A stretch of DNA of 64,000 bases, taken from assembly GCF_000340215.1 (NCBI RefSeq), contig NW_006921541.1, positions 3,718,954 through 3,782,953 of the forward strand, read 5' to 3'. The stretch is from Pseudocercospora fijiensis CIRAD86. Taxonomy: Eukaryota > Ascomycota > Dothideomycetes > Mycosphaerellales > Mycosphaerellaceae. Under the pieces are notes generated by a model. It was not told where the DNA came from. It ran no database searches and worked only from the letters and a program-made list of their open reading frames with translations. Made by a program: the position numbers and the translations under genes. Positions 22,681-35,200 of the stretch are shown here, piece by piece. Positions within the stretch are counted from its first letter, which is position 1; each line of letters opens with the position of its first letter.

Positions 22681-22832
22681 GACGGGTCAGAGGCGTCTGG
22701 CTGTCGATGAAAGACCGCATCCGATACGACCGTGATGAATGCACTGCATAATGTTGCATATCCTCGGCTCATCCTAGTGAGCGTGGGTACTCCGCAGCGT
22801 GATGGAGCAAAGAGCAAACATCAGCTGTCAGT

Positions 22833-23519
22833 TTAAATCTTCTGTGGATCACTGCTAACACCGGCCTCGACCAATTTCGCACCGACTTTCTTTCTCCACT
22901 CCTGGATCTTCCCTATGAACCCATCGTCCCCGGTCTTGTTGGGCTGGTGATCCCATTCCTCCTCGTGATGTTGTATCATTCCACTCTCATCTAGCTTGAG
23001 CGTGATCTTGCTGTTCAGAGTTTTCTCAGGTGTCTTGTCTCCCTTGAAGACGTAGTGTTGTGTCAGGTTCAAGACAATCGCACCTCCTTCGCCCTGGTGG
23101 GTGCTCGCGGCGGGCTTCTGTGCTGTAGCTGACGACGGATCGAGTAGTTCGCATTTCTGAGTGTCTGAGCGTGCGAAGAGCTTTGGCATGCCGTTGAATT
23201 GAGACTTGATACTTTCCAGGCCCTTGGCTATTGAGACGGGATCATGGAAGACGGCGTCGGTGCGGTAGTGAGCGTAGGACTGATCTAGCAAAGTTGCATG
23301 AGTACGGAGTAGAAGCCCGAAATGCAAACGCTATGAGAACTCACCGGTGGGCTTGAGTTGATATAGCGTAAGCACTTCGTCGATGATTGTCTTCTCCTCA
23401 GCGCTTGGCTGGCGTCCTTGAATGGTCGTCATTGATCTTGCGGTGGAGAGTGCTCTGAAGTGTATAGATTTGGAAACTCGCCCAAGCATTGAAGTGTAGA
23501 CAAATGCAGCGATGTTCAC
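22833..23519 (-). CDS. Mitochondrial NTF2-like (DUF2358-like) protein
   Basis: Two exons, 23519-23345 and 23284-22833, separated by a 60 bp intron (GTGAGT..CTAG). The product has 208 residues. The first 29 residues are Arg/Ser-rich and hydrophobic without acids, like a mitochondrial presequence; an in-frame ATG at 23432 would give a shorter form. The body starts with a helix (EEKTIIDEVLTLYQLKP), followed by YAHYRTDAVFHDPVSIAKGLESIKS. That arrangement is typical of the SnoaL/NTF2-like fold and close to the DUF2358 group; later segments alternate strands and end in a helix. Function unknown; fold assignment is from pattern, not search. Confidence 0.65.
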
Positions 23520-23907
23520 CTAGGCTTGACCAATATATCGACCTTGAGCTTCAGGCCTCGCTTGCTGATGTCATCGCAATGTGATGATGCTGCTATGACC
23601 ACTTCATATAGTCCAGGTTGCACAAAACTTGAACGTACGGAGGCCAAAGCGGAAAGATCATCCACGGCTTCGCGGCTTAAGCATGAATTGTCCTTCCTTT
23701 ATTCCAAGTGAATGAATTTGGAGCGTTCTGTCGTTCCTGGTCGTGCCCGCGAACTCGAATGTACCACCAAATCACGTGGCGTTCGGGAAAAGGTGAAGAA
23801 GAAGAGGGTCGCAAGGTCGCGAGTGCAAGCAGCCATGGCGTCGCTCTAATAATCTGCCTGAGATCGGCAGAGTAGCACAGGCAGCAAAACTTTGACTCGA
23901 ATGGCGC
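23520..23907. other. Intergenic region
   Basis: This 388 bp lies between the 3' end of the GNAT gene (stop at 23908) and the start of the NTF2-like gene, both on the minus strand. It carries the promoter of the latter. No gene is seen. Confidence 0.5.
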
Positions 23908-24600
23908 CTACTCCAATGCAGGAATGATGATTTCTTTGGACATGAACGCAATATGGAAGTTATGCCCTTCGCCTCTCTCATTCTCGTAGTCCAACTTGTA
24001 CCCTGTGCGTAGGTAGAACGAACCAGTAACCTCGGCCGGTGTGCTGAGCGTGATCTTGAGCCTCTTGGCCAGGTCGCCGTGGGTTGTAGTGTTGGTAAAC
24101 TGCTTCTCCGAGAACCTGCGGATCACTTCATCTTCCACCAATGTCATCATATAGCCAGCAAGACCTTGTCCCTGCAGATCGGGATCGGTAGCCATCATCT
24201 TCAGCTCCCATTCTTCGAAACCGTTCTCGACCTCCAGTCGTCTCACCCACGGACTATTTTTCATGGTTACGTCTGACGGTGGTCCAAGGTATCTCCTCGC
24301 TGTGGCCGTTGCAACCACTTCTTTGCCGTCTCGCGAATGAACAGCAACAACAAAAGCTTCCTTGTCATGGGAAATGTTTCTTAGAAATTCCTCGTCTGAA
24401 GCTATGCGTGGTACATTTCCATTCATGCCGAGCTGAGCATTACGGCTGTGAGATTTTGAGAAAGCGGCATTGATAACACCAATGATGCCAGGAAGGAACC
24501 TAGAATTCGATATGTCCTGAGACGAGACGACCGAAACGGAGGAGGGCTTGCCACGCACAGGCGGTCCTGACAAAGAGTGACTGGTGCCGGCTAATGACAT
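23908..24600 (-). CDS. GNAT-family N-acetyltransferase
   Basis: Single exon, 230 residues. Acetyl-CoA binding motif A is visible as WELKMMATDPDLQGQGLAGY, with the Q-x-x-G-x-G/A core at 143-148, followed by a helix and the terminal YLRTGY motif near 200. These features define a GNAT fold that transfers acetyl from acetyl-CoA to an amine. The N-terminal 30 residues are Ser-rich and probably disordered. No signal peptide. The acceptor substrate cannot be inferred. It resembles fungal stand-alone acetyltransferases and is not close to the AANAT-like gene at 31176-31862. Confidence 0.75.
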   Translation of the reverse strand: MSLAGTSHSLSGPPVRGKPSSVSVVSSQDISNSRFLPGIIGVINAAFSKSHSRNAQLGMNGNVPRIASDEEFLRNISHDKEAFVVAVHSRDGKEVVATATARRYLGPPSDVTMKNSPWVRRLEVENGFEEWELKMMATDPDLQGQGLAGYMMTLVEDEVIRRFSEKQFTNTTTHGDLAKRLKITLSTPAEVTGSFYLRTGYKLDYENERGEGHNFHIAFMSKEIIIPALE

Positions 24601-25918
24601 GCCGACTGCATTTATGCATGTGAATGTGAGTTAAGGTCTGCAAATGGAATGTGCCAATATAGCAGCTACATGGTAGGAAATCAAGGAGGTTAGTGAATGG
24701 GTTAGTGTCCCCTCGCTCGGGTTAAAGCGAACGCTCCGGCCGAAGACGAACACGTGCTTATTTCGGCAGATTAGGTGACTCGTATGCAGACGAAGGAAAT
24801 GCCTGAGCATTGGAGCATGTCATTGTAAGAGCTGCTGGCATCGTGGTCTGGTGCAGAGCCTTCGTGGGATGTGGTATCGCGTGCGCTCTGAACGAGCTTC
24901 GGCGGACCACGATCGCAATGTATAGACTATTCACCTGACTACCACATCCCAGCGTCCGCGCCGCCCCGAATCATTGTCGTTGTACCTCCTCTTTTCATCG
25001 TCTTGCTGGGTAAGACTTCTGCTCAGTTCCGTCTTTCGGCACGCTCATATTATTGATAGGATTGAGGAGTGATGTTGGAGACTCTACGTCATGTAAAAAA
25101 TAGTGGTATATGCGATCCAGCTAATAGCAGTACTGCGTTGGCAGAGCGACTTGACAGTTATCATCTCGCGATTGAAACCAAAGAATGGTGTTTTGAAGAA
25201 GTTCGAGATCCAGATGAAGGAAAGTGCATCATAGTCAGCATGATCCAGGCGCCAAGAGCTTGGCCCAAGAACAAGACTTCGCCGCAGAAGCCACTTCACT
25301 TCTATACGCTCTCGCCAAACTTCCTCGAGATTAGCGTAGTTTTGTTCCAGCGTCACTACATATACGGGAAACATTGCTCAGCCTCGCGGCGTTTCTAGAG
25401 AGCCTAGAGCAAGTACCTCGGTCGGCGTAGACGTTGGCCTAAAGAAGACGATAGAGTAGCCTCATAATGATAGCAAAAGCGCCCTCGTCGAGACACTTTT
25501 TCACTGGGCTGAGAAAACACCAGGGCGAGTCTTGGCGCCGGAGAAAAATGGAGGTTTGAAGAATAGACCTTGACGTTGTGATGGAGTTGAGAGGAAAATA
25601 CTTGTTCCCGAAAGTGAATGAAGATTTGGCTGGTGGCTTCCAGGCTCAAGAGTCATAGGCAGTGGCGAACAGTAGCAGAAAGTATCAGAACTGAATACAG
25701 TGCGAATCAAATGGATAACGCAACGAGATTAGAAGCAAAGCGATACTGCAGGATCGATGCTGAATCTGCTTTCTGTCCCGTTTTTGCCTCCAACGCTCTT
25801 CCTGTATCATAAAGTCCTGTGCCGCGAGTTGTCCCCATACATGGCGCTCTGTCTGGAAATGGCTCAAAAATGTCAGCACCGCGATCTCGGTGCCAGAGAC
25901 ACGTTGATAGTGGGCGAG
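24601..25918. other. Intergenic region
   Basis: About 1.3 kb. An open frame at 25069-25398 has plausible amino-acid composition but overlaps an equally long antisense frame and lacks known motifs, so it is not called. Nothing else is supported. Confidence 0.4.
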
Positions 25919-26569
25919 TTACTGAGTTGGATTCACACTTGGTGATGTATCATCCTTTGGTGGTTCGTCATCGTATTTTTCACTTCGAGGCCTGTTCTGA
26001 TCGTCGATGCCCTCGAATTCCCGCTTCGTCTTGGCTTCATGCTCATGAGCAGCTTCAGATGGTAGATTATCTGTACTGTAAACTTTGGCTGGTTGTGGTA
26101 GTCGCTTTTCGATTTTAGTTCTTTCGATCCGGTCGGACAGATGCTGCGCGGCCTCCTCTTCAGTGCGACTGTGCTCGCTATCGCTCCCCTTGACAAGCTG
26201 GATGTCGACCACAGCAATCTTGGAATTCAAGATCCAATCGGATATTCGTTGCTCAGTCACAGATGGGTTTTCAGAATCGAAGACGGTAAACTGCCAAAGA
26301 TGTGTATCGTGAAGGCACATGAGTTCGAGGCCCTTCTCGACCATCAATGCCCAAGTAGATCGCTTGATTGACGTTTTCTCGGTCTTCGCACTCACTTCAT
26401 TGAGCACTGCCTGCTCGTCATCGTAGATGTCTTCATCGATATCTTGCCCAACACCGTCTGCGTCATCCGATTCGTCGTCGACTTTTGGAAGTGCTTCCAG
26501 GTCGATCTTGCGCAGCGTACTGAGCTGCTGGACCCCGGACAGGATGTGGGTTTGCGACGATCGCGGTAC
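25919..26569 (-). CDS. Hypothetical protein, 3' exon; 5' end unresolved
   Basis: The minus-strand frame is open from 26569 (just after a TAA) to the stop at 25919 and contains no ATG suitable as a start in its first part, so an upstream exon is expected. Content looks coding: an acidic stretch (DDESDDADGVGQDIDEDIYDDE), then a helical core ending in LELMCLHDTHLWQFTVF, and a charged disordered tail. A possible acceptor (CTTAAG) lies at the 5' boundary, and a possible first exon begins at the ATG at 26700, but the donor is not clear. An internal GAAGTGAGT could also be a splice donor. Family not recognised. Confidence 0.35.
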   Translation of the reverse strand, partial: VPRSSQTHILSGVQQLSTLRKIDLEALPKVDDESDDADGVGQDIDEDIYDDEQAVLNEVSAKTEKTSIKRSTWALMVEKGLELMCLHDTHLWQFTVFDSENPSVTEQRISDWILNSKIAVVDIQLVKGSDSEHSRTEEEAAQHLSDRIERTKIEKRLPQPAKVYSTDNLPSEAAHEHEAKTKREFEGIDDQNRPRSEKYDDEPPKDDTSPSVNPTQ

Positions 26570-26982
26570 TTAAGCTGATGACGGCTGAGCCGTGTACATG
26601 CTGATGGCAGCCGCATGTGGTTGTGTACGTGACAGTAGTGTTTGTGCTTGGTATCTAGAAATGTCATCCTGCAGAAGCGCCACTGCACAGAGCCCTGCAT
26701 ACCATCGTGATTGGCTGTAGCCCCTGGCTAGACGAGATACGCTTCAAATGACCGCCGCTCCTTATTATCATCCGCGTCGTCGATTCGTCGCACGGGACCG
26801 CTTCTTTTCTCTCGCAACGACTGCACTTCCCTCTTTTACGCTGCCTTATAGTCACTCATTCGAACCGCTGCTATCCTCACCACAGTCACTCCTTCGGGCG
26901 AAACACCCATCGCAGCTGGATCTGCGACCCTTTTTGAACCCAGTAATCGGACGCGTGGAACGGAACGGCAACCAGGGCAGCC
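26570..26982. other. Divergent region upstream of the Crh gene
   Basis: Contains the promoter of the Crh-type gene and probably the unresolved 5' exon of the minus-strand gene at 25919-26569. The stretch before 26983 is CT-rich. Confidence 0.4.
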
Positions 26983-28179
26983 ATGTCTTGCTTCCTACTC
27001 CCCGTCGCACTCCTTGTCGCGAACGTCCTCGCCCAGACGACGACCGACTGCAACCCCCTCAACTCGACATGTCCTGACGACCCGGCATTGGGCACCACCT
27101 TCTCCAGCACATTCAATGGCTCTATGAGCGAATTCGACCCGGCCTTCTGGAATGTCACAGCAGGAACGTCGCTCATCAGTTTCGGCGACGATGGCGTGGA
27201 AATGGCTTTGCAGAAAGATACCGACTCCGTGACGGTCAAGTCGAACTTTTACATCTTCTGGGGTCAGGCAGAGATTCTGTTCAAGGCCGCGAAAGGTACC
27301 GGCATCATCTCGACCATGATTCTGCTTTCGGATGATCTGGACGAAGTTGATTGGGAAATCAAGGGTGGTAACACGACGACTGTGAGCAACAACTATTATG
27401 GATGGGGCAATGTTTCGCAATACAACTCTGAATACCCTACTATCGATACTCCAGCTATGGATGATTACCACAACTACACCATTGACTGGACGCAGGAGAG
27501 GATCCAGTACATCATCAATGGCAATGTCGTACGCACGGTAGGATATCAGGAGCCAGGCGAATACCCGCAAACTCCCAGCCGCGTGCAGTTCGGAGTCTGG
27601 TGTGGTGGATGCTCAAAGGCGAAAGGTACTGTGGAGTGGGCAGGTGGAAAGACCGATTTCGATGAGGCGTAAGTGCGGAAGCAGTCACGCGCTGAAACAT
27701 TTCTAATCCTCAACAGACCATTTACCATGACCGTCAAGTCCATTCGCATCACCGACGGCACGACCAACTCAAGTGTCTATTCCTACGGCGACCACACAGG
27801 CTCCTACCAAAGCATTAAAGTCACAGACGGCGAATCAGACGCCTACAAAGCCATCAACAAGAAATCTCATTTCCAATCTGCCGAACAAAAGTGGAACGGC
27901 CTCTCAACCGGCGCCAAAATCGGCATTGCATGCGGTGTCCTCGGAGCTTTCGCCATCGCACTCATCGCGTTCACGTTCTACTGCTGCGCTCAACGCAAGA
28001 AGGGACGAGCGGAGAAAGAAGCCCACGACAAAGAATGGGAGCAGCAAGAAAACGAACTCCTCGCATATCGATCCATGATGGCGCAGGGTAATTTTGCCGT
28101 CACGAGGCAGAGCGTGATGTTGGAAGCGAAGCACGATGAGAAGGGAAAAAGGTTTTCGAGATTCAGCGGGAGGGTCTAG
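26983..28179 (+). CDS. Crh-type chitin-glucan transglycosylase (GH16) with transmembrane tail
   Basis: Two exons, 26983-27668 and 27717-28179, separated by a 48 bp intron (GTAAGT..CAACAG with a CTAAT branch). The product has 382 residues. Residues 1-18 are a signal peptide. The GH16 Crh motif DEVDWE is at 120-125, with Glu121 as nucleophile and Glu125 as acid/base. Several N-glycosylation sequons are present. Crh enzymes link chitin to beta-1,6 or beta-1,3-glucan in the growing wall. Instead of a GPI signal, the tail has a membrane helix at about 296-318 followed by a basic, charged cytosolic tail of about 60 residues (CCAQRKKGR..), so it is a type I membrane form. Such membrane-tailed Crh proteins occur in filamentous fungi. 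Confidence 0.88.
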
Positions 28180-28868
28180 GAATACACGAGAAGCGACAGA
28201 AATGTTTTTTGATGTGTGTGAGTGCTATTTACTGCTTTGCTTGCGAAAATTCTGGGGGTTTTCTTGGAGCGATCGAGTGTGCTGGGCACGAAACATGAAG
28301 CTGCTGAGTTCCTGTACATCTTACGTGACGTTATGATATCCCCACCCCGCAACAATACCAGTCAATGTTTTTTTTTCTCATCAGGTCTCTAGGATGCGAC
28401 GCGAGTTCTGAAATATGTATGTCAACCTGGCCAGAAAAAAACTCACCTGCCATTCCCCTTCTTTCGGTCTTTCGGAAATCATTACTCCGAGATCTATGTA
28501 CACTACAGTTTGACGTCGAGAGCTCGTCGCAATTCTCGTGGAACAAGCCTTGTTGAATTGGGTTGGCGCTCAACGTGTGTGTCGAGAGGACTTGCATCCC
28601 GGGCGATGTTCGGAGTGGCTCGTGGTCGCTCGTGCCATGGAGACTCATGCTGAATTTGCGCATGCAGTCATTCCTAGCACAGCACATCATCTGGCCACAA
28701 AAACGCTCTTGCAAAACAGTTTTCCTCAGTTTTGAAAGGCTCGGAAGCTCAGCCCACCAGGCATGACTATGGGAATTCGGTCGAGGCAATCCGTTCTTCA
28801 CCGCGAGGCCTGCAAAATCCTTGCACATGATGATCAAACTGTCCTACGTGCAGCGATTCCTCAACCGC
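28180..28868. other. Intergenic region between convergent Crh and regulator genes
   Basis: This 689 bp gap has a run of T near 28368 and no supported gene. It should contain two 3' ends. Confidence 0.5.
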
Positions 28869-30976
28869 TCATACTGCTGCCGTTCCATTACCGACCAGCT
28901 CTGGATGCTCGGACAAATGCAGCCAAAAATCGAGCTCGAAATTCTCAAGCGCGTTCTGCTCTGCGGTAGATGCGAGCCACGGATCGAGATCTTCGGCACC
29001 AAGGACATCTGCTGGCGCAGTAGGCCGATGCGTGGTATGATGAAGCTCTTTGGCGAAAGGCGAAAGCACTCTTCCCAGAATTCCCTTCACCGTGGCCGTC
29101 GCTCCAGAAAGCAAGGCATAGTTTGGTTCTCCATGATCGATCAGAACACCACTCTCAAGGTGTGCCACAAGCACGCTCAGGTCTTGTATGACTTGCGAAA
29201 TTGAAGTCTCTCCTTCGCTCATGGCGATTGACCTGTTGAGAAGTGACAAGCATATGATCCCTGCGGCTGGAAGGCTGTAATAAGCGATCTACTTGAGGAT
29301 CAGCAAAGAACATTTCTGCAGTCTTTTCACCAAACAGACCTTCCAGACCAAGCCCGTGCCGGAATTTGCGAGATGCTGCTTCATCACAATCGCTTCTGCA
29401 GCTACGTGCAGCATTTTTGCGGAAATCTTGACGAGCTCGATCCCAGGATCATAAGCACGAGGCAGCAGGGTAACTTCGAGGAGGAAAAGGATGTGAAGGT
29501 GATTTAGCCTCGCACTGACCAGAAAGTCTCGCTCGACTGGTGAGCGGGTGTTGCAAAGATATAAAGGGCTCTCCAGCCGATGTGGACTGGGTAAAGAATT
29601 CCACAGAGTCAAAGCTTTGGCTGAAATGTCCTGCGCCTTGTTTGCTTTGGTCTCGCTGTCGAAGTTCTTGGTCAAATCCAACACTTGCTCTTTGAGAGTC
29701 GCACAAGATGCCGTCCACCAGGTCTCCAGTATGTAGTCAAAAGGCTGGCCGAGCGAGAGTGTTGCAACACTTTGCTGGGTCGACACTGTGCCAATGGCGG
29801 TGACACTCAAGTCGGCGATGACTCTTTCAATTTGGCAGTATTTTTGACTAATTCGCGGCGGACGACCAAGAAAGATTGAAACATTCTTATCAGCAGAATA
29901 TGCTCGTGCGAAAGCTGCACGCCTCAAGTTCTGCAAGAAAGGAGGGCATTCGGGATCGAGATCTGCCTGCTCATGGTACCCCAAGGCGAACAGGGAGCTC
30001 GCAACATCTCCAAGTCGCCTCCACGAGTTGTAACCTGAAAGTCAGCAAAGGTTGAGGACAAGGTATCGGAGCACGTACTTTGATCACCGTCAACCATGGA
30101 ATGGGCGATGAAATTCTCGTATTGAAGCAGTAGCAAGAAATCGTACATGCAGTCAAGGGAGAGGGCTACCTCGAGACAGTGATCTGCATAGCTCAACGCA
30201 AGTCTTTGCAGCTTCCGGCGTTCCTCCCTCGTGCTGAACATGGTCTCGAAGCAATCGAAGTCAGTCGCAGCACGCGTTACGGCTACAAAGAATAAGCCGA
30301 GGGACTCCCAGCATGTCTCATCTCCCGTGATCTGGGAGCAGAACTGCTCGAAGGTGGTGCTGGCAGTGACTATCCACGGCCGACAAGACGAAGTGAACAG
30401 CATCCTGGATACATTTCCTGCAGATAGATGGTCCCTGTGGAGAAGTTGATCGATAGCCTTGGTGCATGGGCCTACGAGAGAGCCTGCCAGTGCAATATTG
30501 GTGCCTGTGGCAATCCAGGCATTGACCATGCGCACGCATGCCGAGACCTGGAATACGCTTGGGATCTTCTTGATGAACGTGGACTCCTGGATGATTTGAG
30601 AAGCGTCCACGCGGCAGTCGAAGTCTTCTGGCGGCGGATCTCCATTATTATTGCAAGCGGCAGGAGTGTTGTCGCCGCTGCTTGCTGTGAGATGCTCGAA
30701 GATGGCGGTGTGACTTGTGCTTCCCAGGTACCCAGAGTTGGGGTAGGCGCGAGGTGTCGGCGCACTGGTGGGAATCGGGGTTTCCGGCTCGAAGGAGAGC
30801 TCGTCATGATCTTCGGCGTCGGGCGGCACGGTGCGTCGTCGCTTGAAAGGTCGCTCGCGATACTGACAACTTTCTGCACGATCGGCATCTTGACACCGAC
30901 CACACACCGGCTTGGCGTGGTCGCATGAAACCTTCGACAGCCGGCATGGCTCGCAGGCTGCACGTCGTATCGGCAT
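28869..30976 (-). CDS. Zn2Cys6 transcription factor
   Basis: Three exons (30976-30079, 30034-29340, 29288-28869) give 670 residues. Intron 1 is 44 bp (GTACGT..CTTTCAG with CTGAC) and intron 2 is 51 bp (GTCTGT..AAGTAG with CTGAT). The second join recreates the typical regulator motif YYSLPAAGIICLSLL. The binuclear zinc cluster has cysteines at 8, 11, 18, 25, 28 and 37 and is followed by a basic linker KRRR that serves as nuclear signal and DNA contact. The rest is a helical fungal-specific regulatory domain, ending SQVIQDLSVLVAHLESGV..NYALL. ATG 30976 was chosen because it lies just before the cluster; an upstream in-frame reading to about 31117 is less fitting. Targets unknown; not adjacent to an obvious cluster. 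Confidence 0.85.
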
Positions 30977-31175
30977 GGTCGAACACTCCGAAGCCTCCTC
31001 GGAACCTGAGCAGTGGCATGTTGGCAGCGGCAAGCGAGCATAGCAATGTGAAAGGAGTTCGGACAAAGGTATGCACGGAGAAAGATAAGTCACGCCGAAC
31101 ACTCCGAGGAGTGCCAAGGATACTAGAATACCGGCTGCTTCCGTTTTGCCTTGCTGCCTGAAACTCTCCCTTCCA

Positions 31176-31862
31176 TCAACTCCTGACCAGCTTCACCATA
31201 TCGTACCAGCCATCGCCGTACCGCGTGCATCGACTGCGACCTCGCTTTTCGAACCCAAAAGACTCATAATACGGCACCAAATACGCTCGGGCGATCAGGG
31301 CCACCCGGTCTACCGTAGGATCGTCCTTGAGCCTCTCGAGATAAGCTGCCATCAGCCGCCGTCCAAGACCCGTCCTCTGGCACTTTGGTGAGATGGCCAG
31401 GGTATGTAGGCATACCGTACGCCCCGTCGGGACGTGTCCGACGTGTGAACCGACAGCACTGCTGTGTTTCGGAATGTCCACTGCCTCGTTCGTCACGGCG
31501 TGATCGGCTGTTTTGGTCGCACTGATCTGGCCCACGAGTTCCCAGTCCTCTTCGTTCTCCACTGCCATGAACATTCCCAACGAGAGATCACCAGCTTCTC
31601 GCAGTCGGTATTGGTACTAGGTCAACATGTCAGTCCGAGCTGTGATCGTTCTCGTCTTCTCGTCGGCAATTACCTTCTCCAACGTGGCTCTTTCCGAGGC
31701 TGCGAATGTCGTCAACTCCAGAGCATAGCATGATGCAGCGTCTTCTGCCGACAGCGGACGCAGCTCTACTTTCGAATTCTTCGGCGGTCTCTTGGTGCTG
31801 TCTGGCGAGCGACATCCAGATCTTATTCTGTCAACATGGAGCATCGGCTTTCGAGACATCAT
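31176..31862 (-). CDS. AANAT-like N-acetyltransferase (GNAT)
   Basis: Two exons, 31862-31674 and 31616-31176, separated by a 57 bp intron (GTAATT..CTAG). The product has 209 residues. Exon 1 gives VELRPLSAEDAASCYALE, and the join reads ATLEKYQYRLREAGDLSLGMF, the pattern of arylalkylamine and polyamine N-acetyltransferases such as yeast Paa1. The acetyl-CoA motif QRTGLG is at about 143-148, with LHTLAISPKC before it and the YYESFGFEKRG strand-turn near the C-terminus. It likely acetylates arylalkylamines or polyamines in the cytosol; the exact amine is not determinable. A second ATG directly follows the first. It lies 360 bp downstream of the IF2 gene on the same strand. Confidence 0.82.
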
Positions 31863-32221
31863 GATGGTATGGTGGTCAGTGGCAGCGGTGAAGGTGTTGT
31901 GACAGGAAAAAGGAAGAGCTTCACGTCACCTGTCACATGGTACTCTCAACTAAACGTGCATCCGTCCCGTGGCTTCATTCCGGATTGTGTGAACGCATGC
32001 CAGTGCTTGAAGTACGCCGAGCACTCCGAAATGCATAATTCGGCAGGGACGACCGTGTGTGCACATTTTCTATCCCACATTTCTGTTTGATCTCTCCTTT
32101 TCGACATTGCCGCTTATCATTCGTTCCAATGCGCGATTCATGCAATATGTGCAACTCCCATCTTTGTCTTCCCACATGCAAATGCTGTCACAGCAACGCC
32201 ATCTTCACGCCATCTTCAACG
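31863..32221. other. Intergenic region between IF2 and AANAT-like genes
   Basis: This 359 bp holds the 3' end of the IF2 gene and the promoter of the acetyltransferase. No gene is seen. Confidence 0.5.
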
Positions 32222-35200
32222 CTACAACTTTCTCTTCTCACTAATCTCCTCATACGTTTGGATTTGATCGCCCACCTCAAAGCCCTGCCAATCGTCAAAG
32301 CCAATGCCGCATTCTGTACCTTTCCTCATTTGCGTGACGTCCTTCTTGACGTTCTTGAGGGAGGAGATTGTGCCTGCAAGTATCACAAGTTAGTATGGAC
32401 TGGAAGAAGCAGGGTTCTGCAGTCACTCCACTTACCATCATGAATCTTTTCCCCATTCCTGGTGACTCTCGCCCGACTGTTCTTCCCAATGACACCGTTT
32501 CTCACTTTGCAGCCTGCAATCTTCATCGTCTTCCTTCCACCGATATTGATTTCAAAAGCAGCGCTGACTTCAGCTTCACCCAACACTCTCTGACTGAGGA
32601 TAGGAGGAAGCTTGTCTTCGAGAACACCCTTGACATCATCCAGGACACGGTAGATAATATTGTTCTCCAAGATCTTGACACCTCTGCGCTCAGCAGCACC
32701 CTGCATTTCGGGGTCTGAGGGTAGATTGAAAGCGATGATGTGGCCACCAGCCGCATTGGCCATTTCGATGTCAGACTCGTGGACAGCTCCAACGTCCGAA
32801 GAGAGGATCTTGGGTGTGATGAGTGGATTGGAGACGCTCATGATATATGCTGAAACGGCTTCAGCGGATCCAGAGACGTCGGCTTTGATGATGAAGGGGA
32901 CTTCCATCTGGCCTGACTGTTGACGGTCGCGTTCGGGAGCATCGATGTCGGTGGATGGGCCTTCTGCTGCTCCGCCTTCACGAGCGGCAGTTCGTTGAGC
33001 TTGCTTGGCGGCGAGCGAAGCAGCCTTTTCCTTGCTTTGACGTTCTTGGGCTATGCGGCGTGACTCGTTGATGGCCTCGGTATCAGAAGCAATGCGCTCG
33101 CGCTCATCCTTCTCGAGTCGGAACTCAACAACGTCGTTCGCTTTCTGCTCGCTCGGTGCTTCCAGAACTTCATCGCCGGCCATCGGCTGTTCTTTCCATC
33201 CATCGACCTCCACAGGCATACCTGGACCGACGCTTTGGAGCATTTGGCCACCTTCGTTGCGAAGACATCTGACGCGGGCCCAGGTCTTGCCTGCGACGAT
33301 GACATTACCCGGCTTGAGAGTACCTCGTCGGACGAGCACAGTCGCCACACGTCCATAATTCTTGGTCGTGGCTTCCAATACCCAGCCTTCGACTGCACCA
33401 TCGGTCTCGGCGCGATGGTCGAGCACCTCTGACAGAGTCACGACGTTCTCCTCGAGCTCATCCATGCCCTGTCCAGTCTTGCCAGATACTTCAACGACCT
33501 GTGTCTCGCCACCAAAATCCTCAATTTCAACACCGTGACGAGCGAGATCTTGCTTGACGCGTTGAACGTCAGCTTGCTCCTTGTCGACCTTGTTGATGGC
33601 GACGATCATGGGTACGCCTGCAGCTTTAGCGTGCTTGATGGCTTCAAGTGTCTGCGGCTTGACACTGTCGTCTGCTGCGACAACCAGGATGACAATGTCC
33701 GTGACATTGGCACCACGCTGTCTCATGGCCAGGAATGCTGCGTGGCCGGGTGTGTCGAGGAAAGTGATAGTCTTGCCGCTGCTCGCGAGGCGAACGCTGA
33801 ATGCACCGATATGTTGTGTAATGCCGCCAGCTTCGCCGGCTGCCACGGAGCTTTTGCGCAAGTAATCCAGGATAGTGGTCTTGCCATGGTCGACGTGTCC
33901 CATGATGGTGACAACAGGCGGTCTTTCAGGTAGCATTGACTTGTCGTAGGCTTCGGGCTGCGGCTTGAGATCACGCTCTTCAGCTTCCTGTTCTCCACCA
34001 TCGAAGATCGGCTCGAAGTTGTATTCCATTGCGATCAGAGTCGAAGTCTCGGAGTTGAGAGTCTTGCCCGGAAAGACATCATCGTAGCCCAGCTCTTCCA
34101 GGCGTTCGACAAACTCCTCGTAGCGCACGCCAAGAAGCTGCGACAACTGCTGCACGCCGACAAACTCCGGTAGAGAGATTGGCGTCGTGCCCTCAGCCTT
34201 GGTTGCTTTACGCTTACGTTCCGCCGCCCTTCTGTCCTGGTCCTTTTTCCGCTCCTTATCGGCTTGTCGTTCTGCTTTACGAGCACGGAAAGCTTCGCGA
34301 GCGTCTGCTTCTTCGTCTTCATCTTCATCAAATTCTCTGCGGCCTCCTCGTTGAGCTTTACGGCCATGAATTCTACCAGTTTCCTCAACATCAGCATCTT
34401 CCCATCGACTGCGACGAGCCGACTTCTCTTTAGTCTCTCGCGAACCCTCTGGCGCCTCAGTCTCGTCTTCATCTGCCCACCGCAAACCGCGTGACGGTTT
34501 CACTTCCTCGCGAGCAACAGATTGTGCCGATGGAGCATTTTGGCCAAACTTGGCCATACGCCTCTCTCTCGCTTCTGCCTTCGCTCTTGCCTCAACATCT
34601 TCACCCCACTGGCCACGATCTCGAGGTTCTCGTTGTGAGTCCGTAGCACGAGGGGAGTCGGCGAATGGATTGGACGTTCGAACAGGTGGTTCTGTGCTGC
34701 GGCTTCTAGTGTGCGGTGAATTTCCTTGAGCATCTACATTTGGGCAATTCGCTTTGAGGTGCCCGGGTTGACCACAAGCACTGCAGGTCCGTTCACGCTT
34801 CGAAGTGCACTGCCGCGCAATATGACCTAATTGACCACAGCGTCCACATTTCTTGTTGGTGGTATCAACGTCTGCGAAAAAATTCCTGCTATAACGGTCT
34901 ACATCTTGAATCGCAGGATTGTTGATCTGGCCGGGCTCTACAGGACGAACGTGTCGCCCTCTCTTTTCGCGCTCGCGCTGGTGATTCTCGAACGCTTGGT
35001 GAACCCAGGCATCATCCATGAACGGGTTAGGCTCGCTTCGAGGTTGTGGCTCGGGAGCAGAATTGGCGGGCGATTCAGCAGGAGATTTCGCAGGCGCTGC
35101 ATCGCGTCGTCTTAGATGCTGCCAGTTGGCAGACTGCCCTTCGTCAAATGATGCAGCCTTGGGCTGGAACTCGCTAGGGTCGAATGGCATCGTTCGGTAG

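Noticed and set aside
25069..25398. Possible 108-residue protein
   Set aside because: Equally long antisense frame, no motif, no splice or promoter support.
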